Below, piece after piece: positions 52,662-60,334 of a DNA stretch of 64,000 bases. The DNA comes from Phycobacter sedimenti. Lineage in GTDB: Bacteria > Pseudomonadota > Alphaproteobacteria > Rhodobacterales > Rhodobacteraceae. The stretch spans positions 1 to 64,000 of the forward strand of contig NZ_JBBVGR010000005.1 of NCBI RefSeq assembly GCF_038148855.1, read 5' to 3'. The position numbers and the translations under genes are program-made. Under the pieces are notes generated by a model. That model was not told the DNA's origin. It searched no databases and saw nothing but the letters and a program-made list of their open reading frames with translations. Every line of letters starts with the position of its first letter. Position 1 is the first letter of the stretch.

Positions 52662-54083
52662 TCACTTGGTATTGTTCGCATCTAGGTTCGCGCTGCCATG
52701 GCCCAAATCACGGATGCCGTCAACGATGGATGCCAGTTTCATGCTGAGCGAGCCTTTGACCAGCACGATGTCGCCCGCCCGAATCTGCCCCGCCAGTTCC
52801 GCCACGCAGTCCGCGCTGACGTCTTGCCAGCTGCCGCGTTTGTTCTCGGGCAGCGCATCGAACAGATTGTGCATCAGCGGGCCGATGCAATGCACCTGAT
52901 CGACATCTGCCAGCGCCGGGTGCGCAGCCATGGCGCGATGCAGGTTTGCCTCCTGCGGGCCCAGTTCCTTCATGTCGCCCAGATAGGCAATGCGGCGTCC
53001 GCCCGCCCCGACCGGCGTCGCCGCCAGCACGTCCAGCGCTGCCTTCACCGAGGTCGGATTGGCATTGTAGCTGTCATCGAGCAGAAGCACGTGCCCGGCT
53101 GCAAGTTCGACCGTTTCGCGCGCACCGCGCCCGGTGACAGGCGACCAGAGCGCAAGACTGGCGACGGCCCTGCCAAGGTCCGCACCGAGCGCCTCGGCAC
53201 AGAGAAGCGCGCCAAGAGCGTTCATCGCAAAATGAGCGCCAAGGGACTGGATGTGCAGCTCGGCTTCACCGCCAAGTATTTCGGCCGTCGCGACGGTTTC
53301 CTCGCCACTCAGGCGCACGTCCAGCAGGCGGGCCTCCGCGCCTTGACGGCCGAACCAAAGGATCGCGGCTCCAGCAGTCTTGGCAACTTCTCCCAAGATC
53401 TGTGCCTCGGTGACATCTGCATTCAGCACTGCAGTGCCGCCCGGCTCCAGCCCGTCGATGATCGAAGCCTTTTCGCGGGCAATTCCTGCCACATCGTCAA
53501 AGGCCTCCAGATGCACGGCCGCCACCGTTGTGACCATGGCCACATGAGGGCGGGCCTGCCGCGCCAGCGGCGCAATTTCGCCGGGGTGGTTCATTCCGAT
53601 CTCGATCACCGCAAACTCGGTGTTCCGCGGCATCCGCGCCAGGGTCAGCGGCACGCCCCAGTGGTTGTTGTAGCTGGCCACGGCGGCATGGGTGCGCCCC
53701 TGATCGGACAGAATGCGCGCCAGCATTTCCTTGGTCGAGGTTTTCCCCACGGACCCAGTCACGGCCACCACACGCGCCTTGGTGCGGGCGCGGGCGGCGC
53801 GGCCCAGCGCCTCAAGCCCGGTCTGCACATCCTCCACCAATAGAAGCGGCGCGCCCTCGGCCAACCCTTCGGGAATGCGCGACACCAGAGCGGCCCCTGC
53901 CCCTGCCGTGAGCGCCTGCGCGACAAAGTCATGTCCATCGCGCGCAGCCTTCAGCGCCACAAAAAGGTCGCCCGTTTGCAAGGTGCGGGTATCAATGGAA
54001 ACACCGGTGACGTTCCAGTCTCCAAGGGCTTGCCCACCGGTGGCGGCGGCAGCTTCGGCTGCGGTCCAGAGGGCTGTGCTCAT
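52662..54083 (-). CDS. murF: UDP-N-acetylmuramoyl-tripeptide-D-alanyl-D-alanine ligase
   Basis: A 473-residue Mur ligase adding D-Ala-D-Ala, completing the UDP-pentapeptide. The P-loop is VVAVTGSVGKTSTKEMLARI. TEFAVIEIGMNHPGEIAPLA and the C-terminal LLLDDSYNANPTSVKAALDV plus IAYLGDMKELGPQEANLHRA are family marks. Its start ATG overlaps the murE stop by 4 bp (ATGA), so the two ligases are translationally coupled. mraY follows after 12 bp. Confidence 0.97.
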   Translation of the reverse strand: MSTALWTAAEAAAATGGQALGDWNVTGVSIDTRTLQTGDLFVALKAARDGHDFVAQALTAGAGAALVSRIPEGLAEGAPLLLVEDVQTGLEALGRAARARTKARVVAVTGSVGKTSTKEMLARILSDQGRTHAAVASYNNHWGVPLTLARMPRNTEFAVIEIGMNHPGEIAPLARQARPHVAMVTTVAAVHLEAFDDVAGIAREKASIIDGLEPGGTAVLNADVTEAQILGEVAKTAGAAILWFGRQGAEARLLDVRLSGEETVATAEILGGEAELHIQSLGAHFAMNALGALLCAEALGADLGRAVASLALWSPVTGRGARETVELAAGHVLLLDDSYNANPTSVKAALDVLAATPVGAGGRRIAYLGDMKELGPQEANLHRAMAAHPALADVDQVHCIGPLMHNLFDALPENKRGSWQDVSADCVAELAGQIRAGDIVLVKGSLSMKLASIVDGIRDLGHGSANLDANNTK

Positions 54084-55582
54084 ACGGTTTTTCCATCCAG
54101 CGCGGCGACGGCCATGCTGGCCTGCTCCACATCATCAAAAGGCAGGGTATCGCTGCCCACCACCTGGCCGGTCTCATGCCCCTTGCCGCAGACCAGAAGG
54201 GCATCACCCGGCTCCAGAGCGGCCACGCCGCGCAGAATCGCTTCGGCGCGATCCCCCACTTCCAGTGCGTCCGGTGCGCCGCCCTTCACCGCCGCGCGGA
54301 TCACGGCGGGATCCTCGCTGCGCGGGTTGTCATCGGTCACGATCACCATATCCGCGTTGTCATGGGCCGCCTTGCCCATCAGCGGACGCTTGCCCTTGTC
54401 CCGGTCGCCCCCTGCGCCGACGATGGCAATGAGACGGCCCAGAACATGCGGGCGCAGCGCCTTGATCGCGGTCGAGACCGCATCGGGCGTATGGGCGTAA
54501 TCGACAAAGACCGAGGCACCGTTGTCGCGCGTTGCGGCCAGTTGCATCCGCCCCCGCACCGTGGTGAGCTCCCCCAACGTCTCAAACACCCGCTCCGGCT
54601 CTTCTCCGCTGGCGATCACCAGACCGCAGGCCATCAGAACGTTCTCGGCCTGAAACCCGCCAATTAGATTGAGCCGCGCCATGAAGGGCCGGTCATGCCA
54701 GGAGAACCGGATGTCCTGCCCGGTGCCGTCATAGCGCTGCCCGACAAGGGAAAGATCCCCAAGGCCGCGCCCAACGGTTATCACCTCCTGCCCGCGGGCC
54801 GCCGCAATGGCACGCATTTCGGTACCACGCGGATCATCCATGTTGATGACGGCAACCCCCTCTTCCGGCAGAACCCGGCGGAAGAGGCCCGCCTTGGCGG
54901 CAAAATACTCTTCGAACGTGTGGTGATAGTCGAGGTGATCCTGGCTGAGATTGGTGAACCCCGCTGCCGCCAGGTGCACACCGTCAAGGCGCCGCTGATC
55001 GAGACCGTGAGAGGAGGCCTCCATCGCCGCATGAGTAACCCCGGCGGAGGCAGCCGCCGCCAAAGCGCGATGCAGGGTGATCGGCTCGGGCGTGGTGTGG
55101 GCCAAGGGATAGCTCCAGGCGCCTTCAACGCCCGTGGTGCCAAGGTTCACCGCCTCATGGCCCATGGCCATCCAGATCTGGCGCACAAATGTCGAAACAG
55201 AGGTCTTTCCATTGGTGCCGGTGACCGCGACCATGGTCTGCGGCTGGGAGCCGAACCAAAGCGCGGCAGTATAGGCAAGCACCTGACGGGGATCTTCGAC
55301 CACGATCAGCGCTGCATGGCTTTCGGCCAGCGGGCGGGTGGCCAGATCGGCCCCTGCGGCATCGGTCAGGATCGCAGCTGCCCCCTGGGCCAGCGCGGCA
55401 GAAATGAAATTGGCGCCATGCACCGTGCTACCCGGCAGGGCCGCAAACAGGGCGCCCTCCCGCACCCTGCGGCTGTCCACCACAAGGTCCGAAATCACCG
55501 GATCCGCGCCGCCTCGGGCCGTGAGGCCAAGCTTGCTCAGCCGCCGCGGCGTCGGCCTGTCCTGTTCAGAAGTGCGACTCAT
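54080..55582 (-). CDS. murE: UDP-N-acetylmuramoyl-tripeptide synthetase, meso-diaminopimelate type
   Basis: A 500-residue Mur ligase. The P-loop is MVAVTGTNGKTSVSTFVRQI, and NLSQDHLDYHHTFEEYFAAK is the conserved central motif. VIVTDDNPRSEDPAVIRAAV includes the tetrapeptide DNPR, which marks meso-diaminopimelate specificity, as expected for a Gram-negative peptidoglycan. LIAIVGAGGDRDKGKRPLMG is the C-terminal glycine loop. It follows ftsI by 20 bp and overlaps murF by 4 bp. Confidence 0.98.
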   Translation of the reverse strand: MSRTSEQDRPTPRRLSKLGLTARGGADPVISDLVVDSRRVREGALFAALPGSTVHGANFISAALAQGAAAILTDAAGADLATRPLAESHAALIVVEDPRQVLAYTAALWFGSQPQTMVAVTGTNGKTSVSTFVRQIWMAMGHEAVNLGTTGVEGAWSYPLAHTTPEPITLHRALAAAASAGVTHAAMEASSHGLDQRRLDGVHLAAAGFTNLSQDHLDYHHTFEEYFAAKAGLFRRVLPEEGVAVINMDDPRGTEMRAIAAARGQEVITVGRGLGDLSLVGQRYDGTGQDIRFSWHDRPFMARLNLIGGFQAENVLMACGLVIASGEEPERVFETLGELTTVRGRMQLAATRDNGASVFVDYAHTPDAVSTAIKALRPHVLGRLIAIVGAGGDRDKGKRPLMGKAAHDNADMVIVTDDNPRSEDPAVIRAAVKGGAPDALEVGDRAEAILRGVAALEPGDALLVCGKGHETGQVVGSDTLPFDDVEQASMAVAALDGKTV

Positions 55583-55602
55583 CGGGGCACCCTCGCCAAT
55601 CG

Positions 55603-57387
55603 TCAGTTTGAGGTGAGGGTTATATCAGTCAGTTGAGGAGGTTCAACTTGCGGTCTGAGACCCAGAAGGGGGGCGATGCGTTTTACCATTTCGGCGGCCA
55701 CGGGCACGGCCGTCCAGCCGGCGGTGCGGCGCTCCTCGCCGTAGGCAATCACCGAAGGCTCATCGAGGGTGACCACGAGAACATACCTCGGATTGCTCGA
55801 CGGGAAGATCGAGGCAAAGGTCGCGATCACCCTGTCCTCATAGTAGCCGCCGCGCGGTTTCGGCTTGTCGGCGGTACCGGTCTTGCCGCCGACCTGGTAC
55901 CCCGGAACCCGGGCAAAGCTGGCAGTACCTTCTGTAACCACACGGCGCAGCATCAGGCGCGCAGCATCCGCGGCCTCGGTCGACATCACCCGCTCACCGT
56001 GCCGGGGGCCATTCTGCTTCAGGACCGTCGGGTTGACATGATAGCCGCCATTGGCGATGGCCGCATAACCCGCCGCCAGATGCATGGGCGTCGTGGAAAT
56101 GCCATGACCATAAGAGATCGTCATCGCCGAGAGTTCGGACCAGTTCTTTGGCGTGAGCGGCTGACCGCCGCGTGCCTCGACGATCTCGACCGGGGTTGGC
56201 TCAAGCATGCCAAGATCTTCCAGAAACGCCCGCTGACGATCCGCACCGATCTGCTGCGCAAGGCGGGCCGTGCCGATATTCGACGATTTCTCGATGATCT
56301 CACTGACCGTCAAGGCATTGCCGTAGTTGTGAAAATCGCGGATCGCGAATTTTCCCCAACGCAAGGGGCCGCGCGTGTCGATCACCGTGTCGGATGACAC
56401 CAGCCCCAGATCAATCGCCTGGGCGGCGGTGAAGATCTTGAAGGTGGAGCCAAGCTCGTAAACCCCCTGCACCGCACGGTTGAACAGCGGGCTGACCGAC
56501 GGATCAAAGCCCGAGGTCGGCGGACGCGGGCGATCATTGGGATCGAAATCGGGCAATGAAACAACCGAGATGACCTCGCCCGTGTGCACATCCATCAGGA
56601 TCGAGGTCGCCCCCTTGGCGTTCATCAGCTTCATGCCGCCATCCAGAACCCGCTCGGCTGCGGCCTGCACGGTGAGATCAAGCGACAGCTGCAGGGGGCG
56701 ATCACCATTGGCCGGGTCGCGCAGGTAGTCGTCAAACTCTTTCTCGACACCGGCCACACCGATGACCTCGGCGGCCGAGACGCCTTCCTTGCCGAAACCG
56801 GCGCCCCCCAGGACATGCGCCGCAACGCTGCCATTGGGATAAAGGCGCATCTCGCGCGGGCCGAACAGCAGACCGGGATCGCCGATATCATGCACCGCCT
56901 GCTTTTGTTCCGGACTTATTTTCTTCTTTATCCACAGGAACTTGCGCTTTCCAGTGAAGTCCTCGATCAACTCGTCGCGATCCAGATCCGGAAAAATCTC
57001 GGCCAGGCGCGTCGCGGCGCCTTCGGGATCGATCATCTGTTGAGGCTGAGCGTAAAGAGAGTGTGTCTCGAAATTGGTCGCAAGGATCCGCCCCTTGCGA
57101 TCCACTATGTCTGCGCGCTGCGCCGCGATGGCGCTGCCCACCGCACTGGCGACCGGCTCGCTGGGCTCGGATGTGGCCAGAACCCCCATCCGCCCGACCA
57201 CGGCCACATAGGCGCAGACAAAAAAGACTCCAAGCACCAGAAGCCGCCCTTCGGCGCGCTGGCGGGCCCTGGCCTGCATGTCTTCGTGACGCAGGCGGAT
57301 GTTTTCCTTTTCGATCACATCGGGGTTCTGCCCCTTGGCGCGGGCATTCAGGATCCGGGCCAGTGGACGCAGGGGCGTGCGGATCAT
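55603..57387 (-). CDS. ftsI: Septal peptidoglycan transpeptidase FtsI (PBP3)
   Basis: A 594-residue class B penicillin-binding protein. A cytoplasmic N-terminus and one membrane helix (residues about 47-68, LLVLGVFFVCAYVAVVGRMG) precede the PBP dimerisation domain (from about 85). The transpeptidase domain has the three active-site motifs: the SxxK box in ELGSTFKIFTAAQAIDLG, SxN in EKSSNIGTARLAQQIG and KTG in VGGKTGTADKPKPRGGYY. It crosslinks septal peptidoglycan with FtsW. It overlaps ftsL by 4 bp and is followed by murE. Confidence 0.98.
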   Translation of the reverse strand: MIRTPLRPLARILNARAKGQNPDVIEKENIRLRHEDMQARARQRAEGRLLVLGVFFVCAYVAVVGRMGVLATSEPSEPVASAVGSAIAAQRADIVDRKGRILATNFETHSLYAQPQQMIDPEGAATRLAEIFPDLDRDELIEDFTGKRKFLWIKKKISPEQKQAVHDIGDPGLLFGPREMRLYPNGSVAAHVLGGAGFGKEGVSAAEVIGVAGVEKEFDDYLRDPANGDRPLQLSLDLTVQAAAERVLDGGMKLMNAKGATSILMDVHTGEVISVVSLPDFDPNDRPRPPTSGFDPSVSPLFNRAVQGVYELGSTFKIFTAAQAIDLGLVSSDTVIDTRGPLRWGKFAIRDFHNYGNALTVSEIIEKSSNIGTARLAQQIGADRQRAFLEDLGMLEPTPVEIVEARGGQPLTPKNWSELSAMTISYGHGISTTPMHLAAGYAAIANGGYHVNPTVLKQNGPRHGERVMSTEAADAARLMLRRVVTEGTASFARVPGYQVGGKTGTADKPKPRGGYYEDRVIATFASIFPSSNPRYVLVVTLDEPSVIAYGEERRTAGWTAVPVAAEMVKRIAPLLGLRPQVEPPQLTDITLTSN

Positions 57388-57746
57388 GGCTGATCCTCCC
57401 CGCCGGAAGCCGCATTCAACCCCGATACATCGACACCCTGTGTGATCTGCAGTTCAGGTGGACGCGGATAGGCCACCTCGTCGACGCGGCCGAACTGATC
57501 GGGGCGCAGAGGCAGCAGACCGAGGGTGTCAAAGTTCAGCTCGGCCAGACCGATCAGCCGGTCCGGTCGGTTGAGATAGGCCCATTCGGCCTTGAGCACC
57601 CCGAGGCGCACCTGAGCCGCGCCGATCGCCTGCTGCAACTGCCGCGTTTCTTTCAGGACCTGCTGGGTGGCGTAATTCTCCCGGTAGGCCCAAAAGGCCA
57701 GACCAAAGACCGCCAAAGCAGTGACGGCATACAAAAGCGACTTCAT
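57384..57746 (-). CDS. ftsL: Cell division protein FtsL
   Basis: A 120-residue bitopic protein of the FtsQLB complex. Residues 1-20 (MKSLLYAVTALAVFGLAFWA) form the single membrane helix, followed by a coiled-coil periplasmic stretch (QQVLKETRQLQQAIGAAQVR, then LGVLKAEWAYLNRPDRLIGL). The YLNRPDRL motif is typical of alphaproteobacterial FtsL. The C-terminal tail is Pro-rich. It overlaps rsmH and ftsI by 4 bp each. Confidence 0.92.
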   Translation of the reverse strand: MKSLLYAVTALAVFGLAFWAYRENYATQQVLKETRQLQQAIGAAQVRLGVLKAEWAYLNRPDRLIGLAELNFDTLGLLPLRPDQFGRVDEVAYPRPPELQITQGVDVSGLNAASGGEDQP

Positions 57747-58735
57747 TTGCGCGCCTCCTTCAACTGTGGCATGCCCAATTCCCGGGCCGAGATGGGCTGC
57801 GGCGCCGCATCCGTGCGCCGCCCTACCCGAAGTCGGGCCGAGCGGGAGCGGGGGTTCTCAGCAAGCTCCTGCTCATCGGGGCCGATGGCCTTGCGGGTGA
57901 CGATTTCGAACTGTGCGGGTGTCTCTTCGATCTCAGGAGCATAGCGGTTTGCCCGCCCCGTCTTTCCTGCGCGGTACTGGAAAAACCGTTTGACCATGCG
58001 GTCCTCGACCGAATGGAAAGTCACGACGGCCAATAGACCGCCGGGCTTCAGCGCGCGCTCAGCGGCGAGCAGCCCTTCGAACAGCTCATCGTACTCGGCA
58101 TTCACCGCGATGCGCAGCGCCTGAAAGCTGCGGGTTGCGGGGTGGGACTGGCCCGGCTTGGGGCGCGGCAGACAGGATTCGACGATGCTCGCCAGTTGCA
58201 GCGTGGTTGTGATCGGCTCCAGCGCGCGTGCCTTGACGATGGCGCGGGCAATGCGGCGGCTGGCGCGCTCCTCGCCGAAATGGAACAGGATGTCAGCCAG
58301 CTCTTCTTCGCCAAGCTCTGCCACCAGGTCGGCGGCCGAAGGCCCCTCTTGCGACATGCGCATATCAAGGGGGCCGTCTTTCATGAAGGAAAAGCCGCGT
58401 TCCGCAAGATCAAGCTGCATGGAAGAGACGCCAAGATCCAGCACCACCCCATCAAGGTCCTGCGCATATTCGTCCATGCGGGAGAAAACACCCTGCTGCT
58501 GCACCAGACGGTCGCCATATTGATCGGCCCAGGCCTTGGCCATCTCAAAGGCCAGCGGATCGCGATCCACCGCGATCACCTGCTCTGCCCCCGCATCAAG
58601 CAAGGCGCGCGTGTAACCGCCCGCGCCAAAGGTGCCATCCAGCCAGCGCCCAGATACAGGTGCGACCGCCTTGAGCAGCGGGCGCAGCAATACAGGGATG
58701 TGAGGACCGGACGGAAGCTCTTGGTCCGAAGTCAT
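57743..58735 (-). CDS. rsmH: 16S rRNA (cytosine-1402-N4) methyltransferase
   Basis: A 330-residue SAM-dependent methyltransferase (MraW) that methylates C1402 of 16S rRNA. GRWLDGTFGAGGYTRALLDA is the SAM motif I, LDGVVLDLGVSSMQLDLAER is the family signature with DLGVSS, and ALRIAVNAEYDELFEGLLAA is the late conserved block. The second gene of the dcw cluster, it lies 3 bp after mraZ and overlaps ftsL by 4 bp. Complete. Confidence 0.98.
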   Translation of the reverse strand: MTSDQELPSGPHIPVLLRPLLKAVAPVSGRWLDGTFGAGGYTRALLDAGAEQVIAVDRDPLAFEMAKAWADQYGDRLVQQQGVFSRMDEYAQDLDGVVLDLGVSSMQLDLAERGFSFMKDGPLDMRMSQEGPSAADLVAELGEEELADILFHFGEERASRRIARAIVKARALEPITTTLQLASIVESCLPRPKPGQSHPATRSFQALRIAVNAEYDELFEGLLAAERALKPGGLLAVVTFHSVEDRMVKRFFQYRAGKTGRANRYAPEIEETPAQFEIVTRKAIGPDEQELAENPRSRSARLRVGRRTDAAPQPISARELGMPQLKEARK

Positions 58736-58738
58736 ACC

Positions 58739-59245
58739 TTAAACCCCTCCGGCGCCATCAAGAAACTGCAGCGGATCAAAGCCTTCGGGCAGTTCCGCCA
58801 TCCGTTTTTCGACTTCGGCCATTTCGACCTCTTCATAGGTCTGCGGCTTCCAGATCTGGAAGGTATCACCCGACGCAATGAAAAAGGCCTCACCTTCAAG
58901 CCCGATCTTGCTCCGCAGCTTGGCAGGCAGCACGAGGCGGCCCGTCTCATCAACCGTGGTCGGAAGGGATTGACCATTGAACATGCGCTCAAGAAGCTTG
59001 CGCTGAAAAGAGCCGCGCGGCAGTTCGGCGATCTTGGCATCGACTTCTTCGATTGCCTCCATCGTATAGCACTCAAGGAATTTGCGGCTGTCGTCACCGT
59101 AGACGATCACGAGTTCGGGGTTGTCGCCGGGCTGCTGCCAGTTGGGATCGCAAGCCTCCAGAACGCGGCGAAAAGAAGCCGGGATAGACACCCGCCCCTT
59201 GCTGTCCACCTTATGGTGGCTTTCGCCTCTGAACCTGCGGCCCAA
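58739..59245 (-). CDS. mraZ: Transcriptional regulator MraZ
   Basis: A 168-residue two-AbrB-domain DNA-binding protein, first gene of the dcw cluster. A frame reads back to an ATG at 59323, giving 194 residues, but the family begins with GRRFRGESHHKVDSKGRVSI, which follows a TTG at 59245 with AAAGGGAC at good spacing. The TTG is therefore taken as start. The two repeats are HKVDSKGRVSIPASFR and TTVDETGRLVLPAKLRSKIG. MraZ proteins self-repress by binding short GGG repeats near the promoter. Here the ATG at 59323 would lie inside the leader terminator region, further support for the TTG. Confidence 0.93.
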   Translation of the reverse strand: MGRRFRGESHHKVDSKGRVSIPASFRRVLEACDPNWQQPGDNPELVIVYGDDSRKFLECYTMEAIEEVDAKIAELPRGSFQRKLLERMFNGQSLPTTVDETGRLVLPAKLRSKIGLEGEAFFIASGDTFQIWKPQTYEEVEMAEVEKRMAELPEGFDPLQFLDGAGGV

Positions 59246-59295
59246 ATTACCGTCCCTTTTTCGCGTCCCTCGCGGTGTGTTTTGCCCCGTGGAAG

Positions 59296-59338
59296 TGAAA
59301 GCGGCGGGTTGATCTGCTGCCACTGATCAACCCGCCGC
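59296..59338 (-). terminator. Intrinsic terminator inside the mraZ leader
   Basis: A perfect 14-bp stem, GCGGCGGGTTGATC (59301-59314) with its complement at 59325-59338 and a 10-nt loop, ends 55 nt before the TTG start of mraZ. On the minus strand it is followed by TTTCACTT. A strong hairpin here should stop part of the transcripts before mraZ. Confidence 0.75.
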
Positions 59339-59510
59339 CTTGTCCCGCCTTGCGGGGGTGTCCGACTGCGCGCGCCACCTGGGGGGATGTCTGCTCGCTC
59401 GCGCGCCGGATCTCTTGGTTCGATGAAAGCGAAGGCCTGTATGAAACCTGCTTGTTTTGTTTTCGCGTGGGGTCGTTTGGTGCCCCGTCCTTGCTCTCTT
59501 TCGATGACAA
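59297..59510 (-). ncRNA. upsM: mraZ leader sRNA, UpsM-type
   Basis: The mraZ leader resembles the extended dcw leader described for Rhodobacter sphaeroides and other Rhodobacteraceae. There a 268-nt leader contains a Rho-independent terminator, and premature stopping releases the sRNA UpsM of about 206 nt, which RNase E processes under stress. Here a strong terminator hairpin at 59301-59338 and a candidate promoter at 59516-59542 would give an RNA of about 210 nt and a leader of about 265 nt, close to those values. A second small hairpin (CCCGC-CTT-GCGGG) lies near 59344-59356. The 5' end is inferred from the promoter guess and may shift. The name rests on position and architecture, not on sequence comparison. 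Confidence 0.7.
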
Positions 59511-59515
59511 AAGGG

Positions 59516-59542
59516 ATACTATGGGAAATTAGGGTACGGCAA
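59516..59542 (-). promoter_or_regulatory. Candidate dcw promoter
   Basis: On the minus strand TTGCCG (59542-59537) and TAGTAT (59521-59516) could be -35 and -10 boxes, with a short 15-bp spacer. This would start transcription near 59509. The spacing is not ideal, and an alternative sigma factor is possible. Confidence 0.35.
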
Positions 59543-59562
59543 TAGGTTTCTTCACGGCGGCG

Positions 59563-59597
59563 TGGGCAAACACGGGTAGAGACGGGCAATTCCGGTT
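59563..59597. promoter_or_regulatory. 10-bp-phased GGG repeats, candidate MraZ boxes
   Basis: TGGGC at 59563, CGGGT at 59573, CGGGC at 59583 and CGGTT at 59593 are spaced by exactly 10 bp. MraZ in other bacteria binds TGGGN repeats separated by five bases near its own promoter. The repeats here read GGG on the strand opposite to mraZ and lie about 20 bp upstream of the candidate -35 box. Spacing fits MraZ well; orientation and distance are unusual. Confidence 0.45.
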
Positions 59598-59611
59598 AAC
59601 ACACTATTAAC
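59596..59611 (+). promoter_or_regulatory. Perfect CtrA box upstream of mraZ
   Basis: TTAA at 59596-59599, seven bases, then TTAAC at 59607-59611 match the CtrA consensus TTAA-N7-TTAAC exactly. It touches the end of the GGG-repeat array. CtrA is the alphaproteobacterial cell-cycle response regulator. The site suggests the whole dcw cluster is under its control. Confidence 0.65.
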
Positions 59612-60134
59612 CTTCGCAAAGCAGACAGCCTAAATTGCGCCAATTTTAATATTTATACCTATATGTAGTGTTCACATCGCGACCCTCGAGCACCCATAGT
59701 TTCCCAGAAAAAAAATGAGGCATTTTCGTGGCAGGCCGAATGTTCCCGCGATGTTCCCACGCGCACCCCCTCAAAACGGTCATGGCCAAGCCGTTTCCAG
59801 TCAGAATCACGTCAAAACACACAAATGCGATTCGCCTTTATCGGCATCCGGACCCACGCCCTCCGCAGGCCTCTCAATGCTCGCCCATGATTTCCCATGG
59901 GCGCATCCTCCAACCCGAAACAGCCCAAACAAGACACAGAACAGCGCAGAGCGCGCAAGGCTCGACGCACCATTTCCAGCATCGCGCCCGGTCAGACAGT
60001 ATTTGACGGCCGCGCGCGCCACCCTGTGGATCGTGACCGCATCTCCGATCAAGGTCGGTTCCAGTGACCCTCCATTCAATCAACCGTGAAGGAGATCATG
60101 AACGGCGCCACCGGACCCCCACGCCAGAAATGAC
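59612..60134. other. Intergenic region between dcw promoter and mrp
   Basis: About 520 bp with no convincing gene. The first 100 bp are AT-rich (ATTTTAATATTTATACC, then TATATG), probably promoter or upstream activating DNA. An A8 run lies near 59707-59714. Open frames at 59715-60089 (plus) and 59807-60079 (minus) have low-complexity composition, lack ribosome sites and are rejected as genes. GANTC sites occur near 59803 and 59827. Confidence 0.5.
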
Positions 60135-60168
60135 TCAGCCTGCAACGTCAGGAGACGTTGCAGGCTGA
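60135..60168. terminator. Perfect 15-bp hairpin downstream of mrp
   Basis: TCAGCCTGCAACGTC (60135-60149) pairs perfectly with 60154-60168 around an AGGA loop. No real T-tract follows on either strand (GTCATTT on minus, CAGCC on plus). It lies about 165 bp beyond the mrp stop codon. It could end a long mrp transcript, or a small RNA from the AT-rich region to the left. Confidence 0.5.
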
Positions 60169-60334
60169 CAGCCGGGCCGGTCTTGCTGGCAAGGCGTACA
60201 AAAACCCGTGGCGCTTAGGCGGGCGTTCCACCCTTCCGGCGCCGCACCATGCCAAAGCCGCTGCCCGTCCCGCAAAGCAGGGCCGTCGGTTGACCTGCAG
60301 CCTGCGCGCCGCTTTGGGCTTGCCACCGGCCAGA

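Noticed and set aside
59715..60089. 124-codon frame between mraZ and mrp
   Set aside because: Low-complexity composition, no ribosome site, and an equal frame exists on the other strand; regulatory DNA is the better reading.
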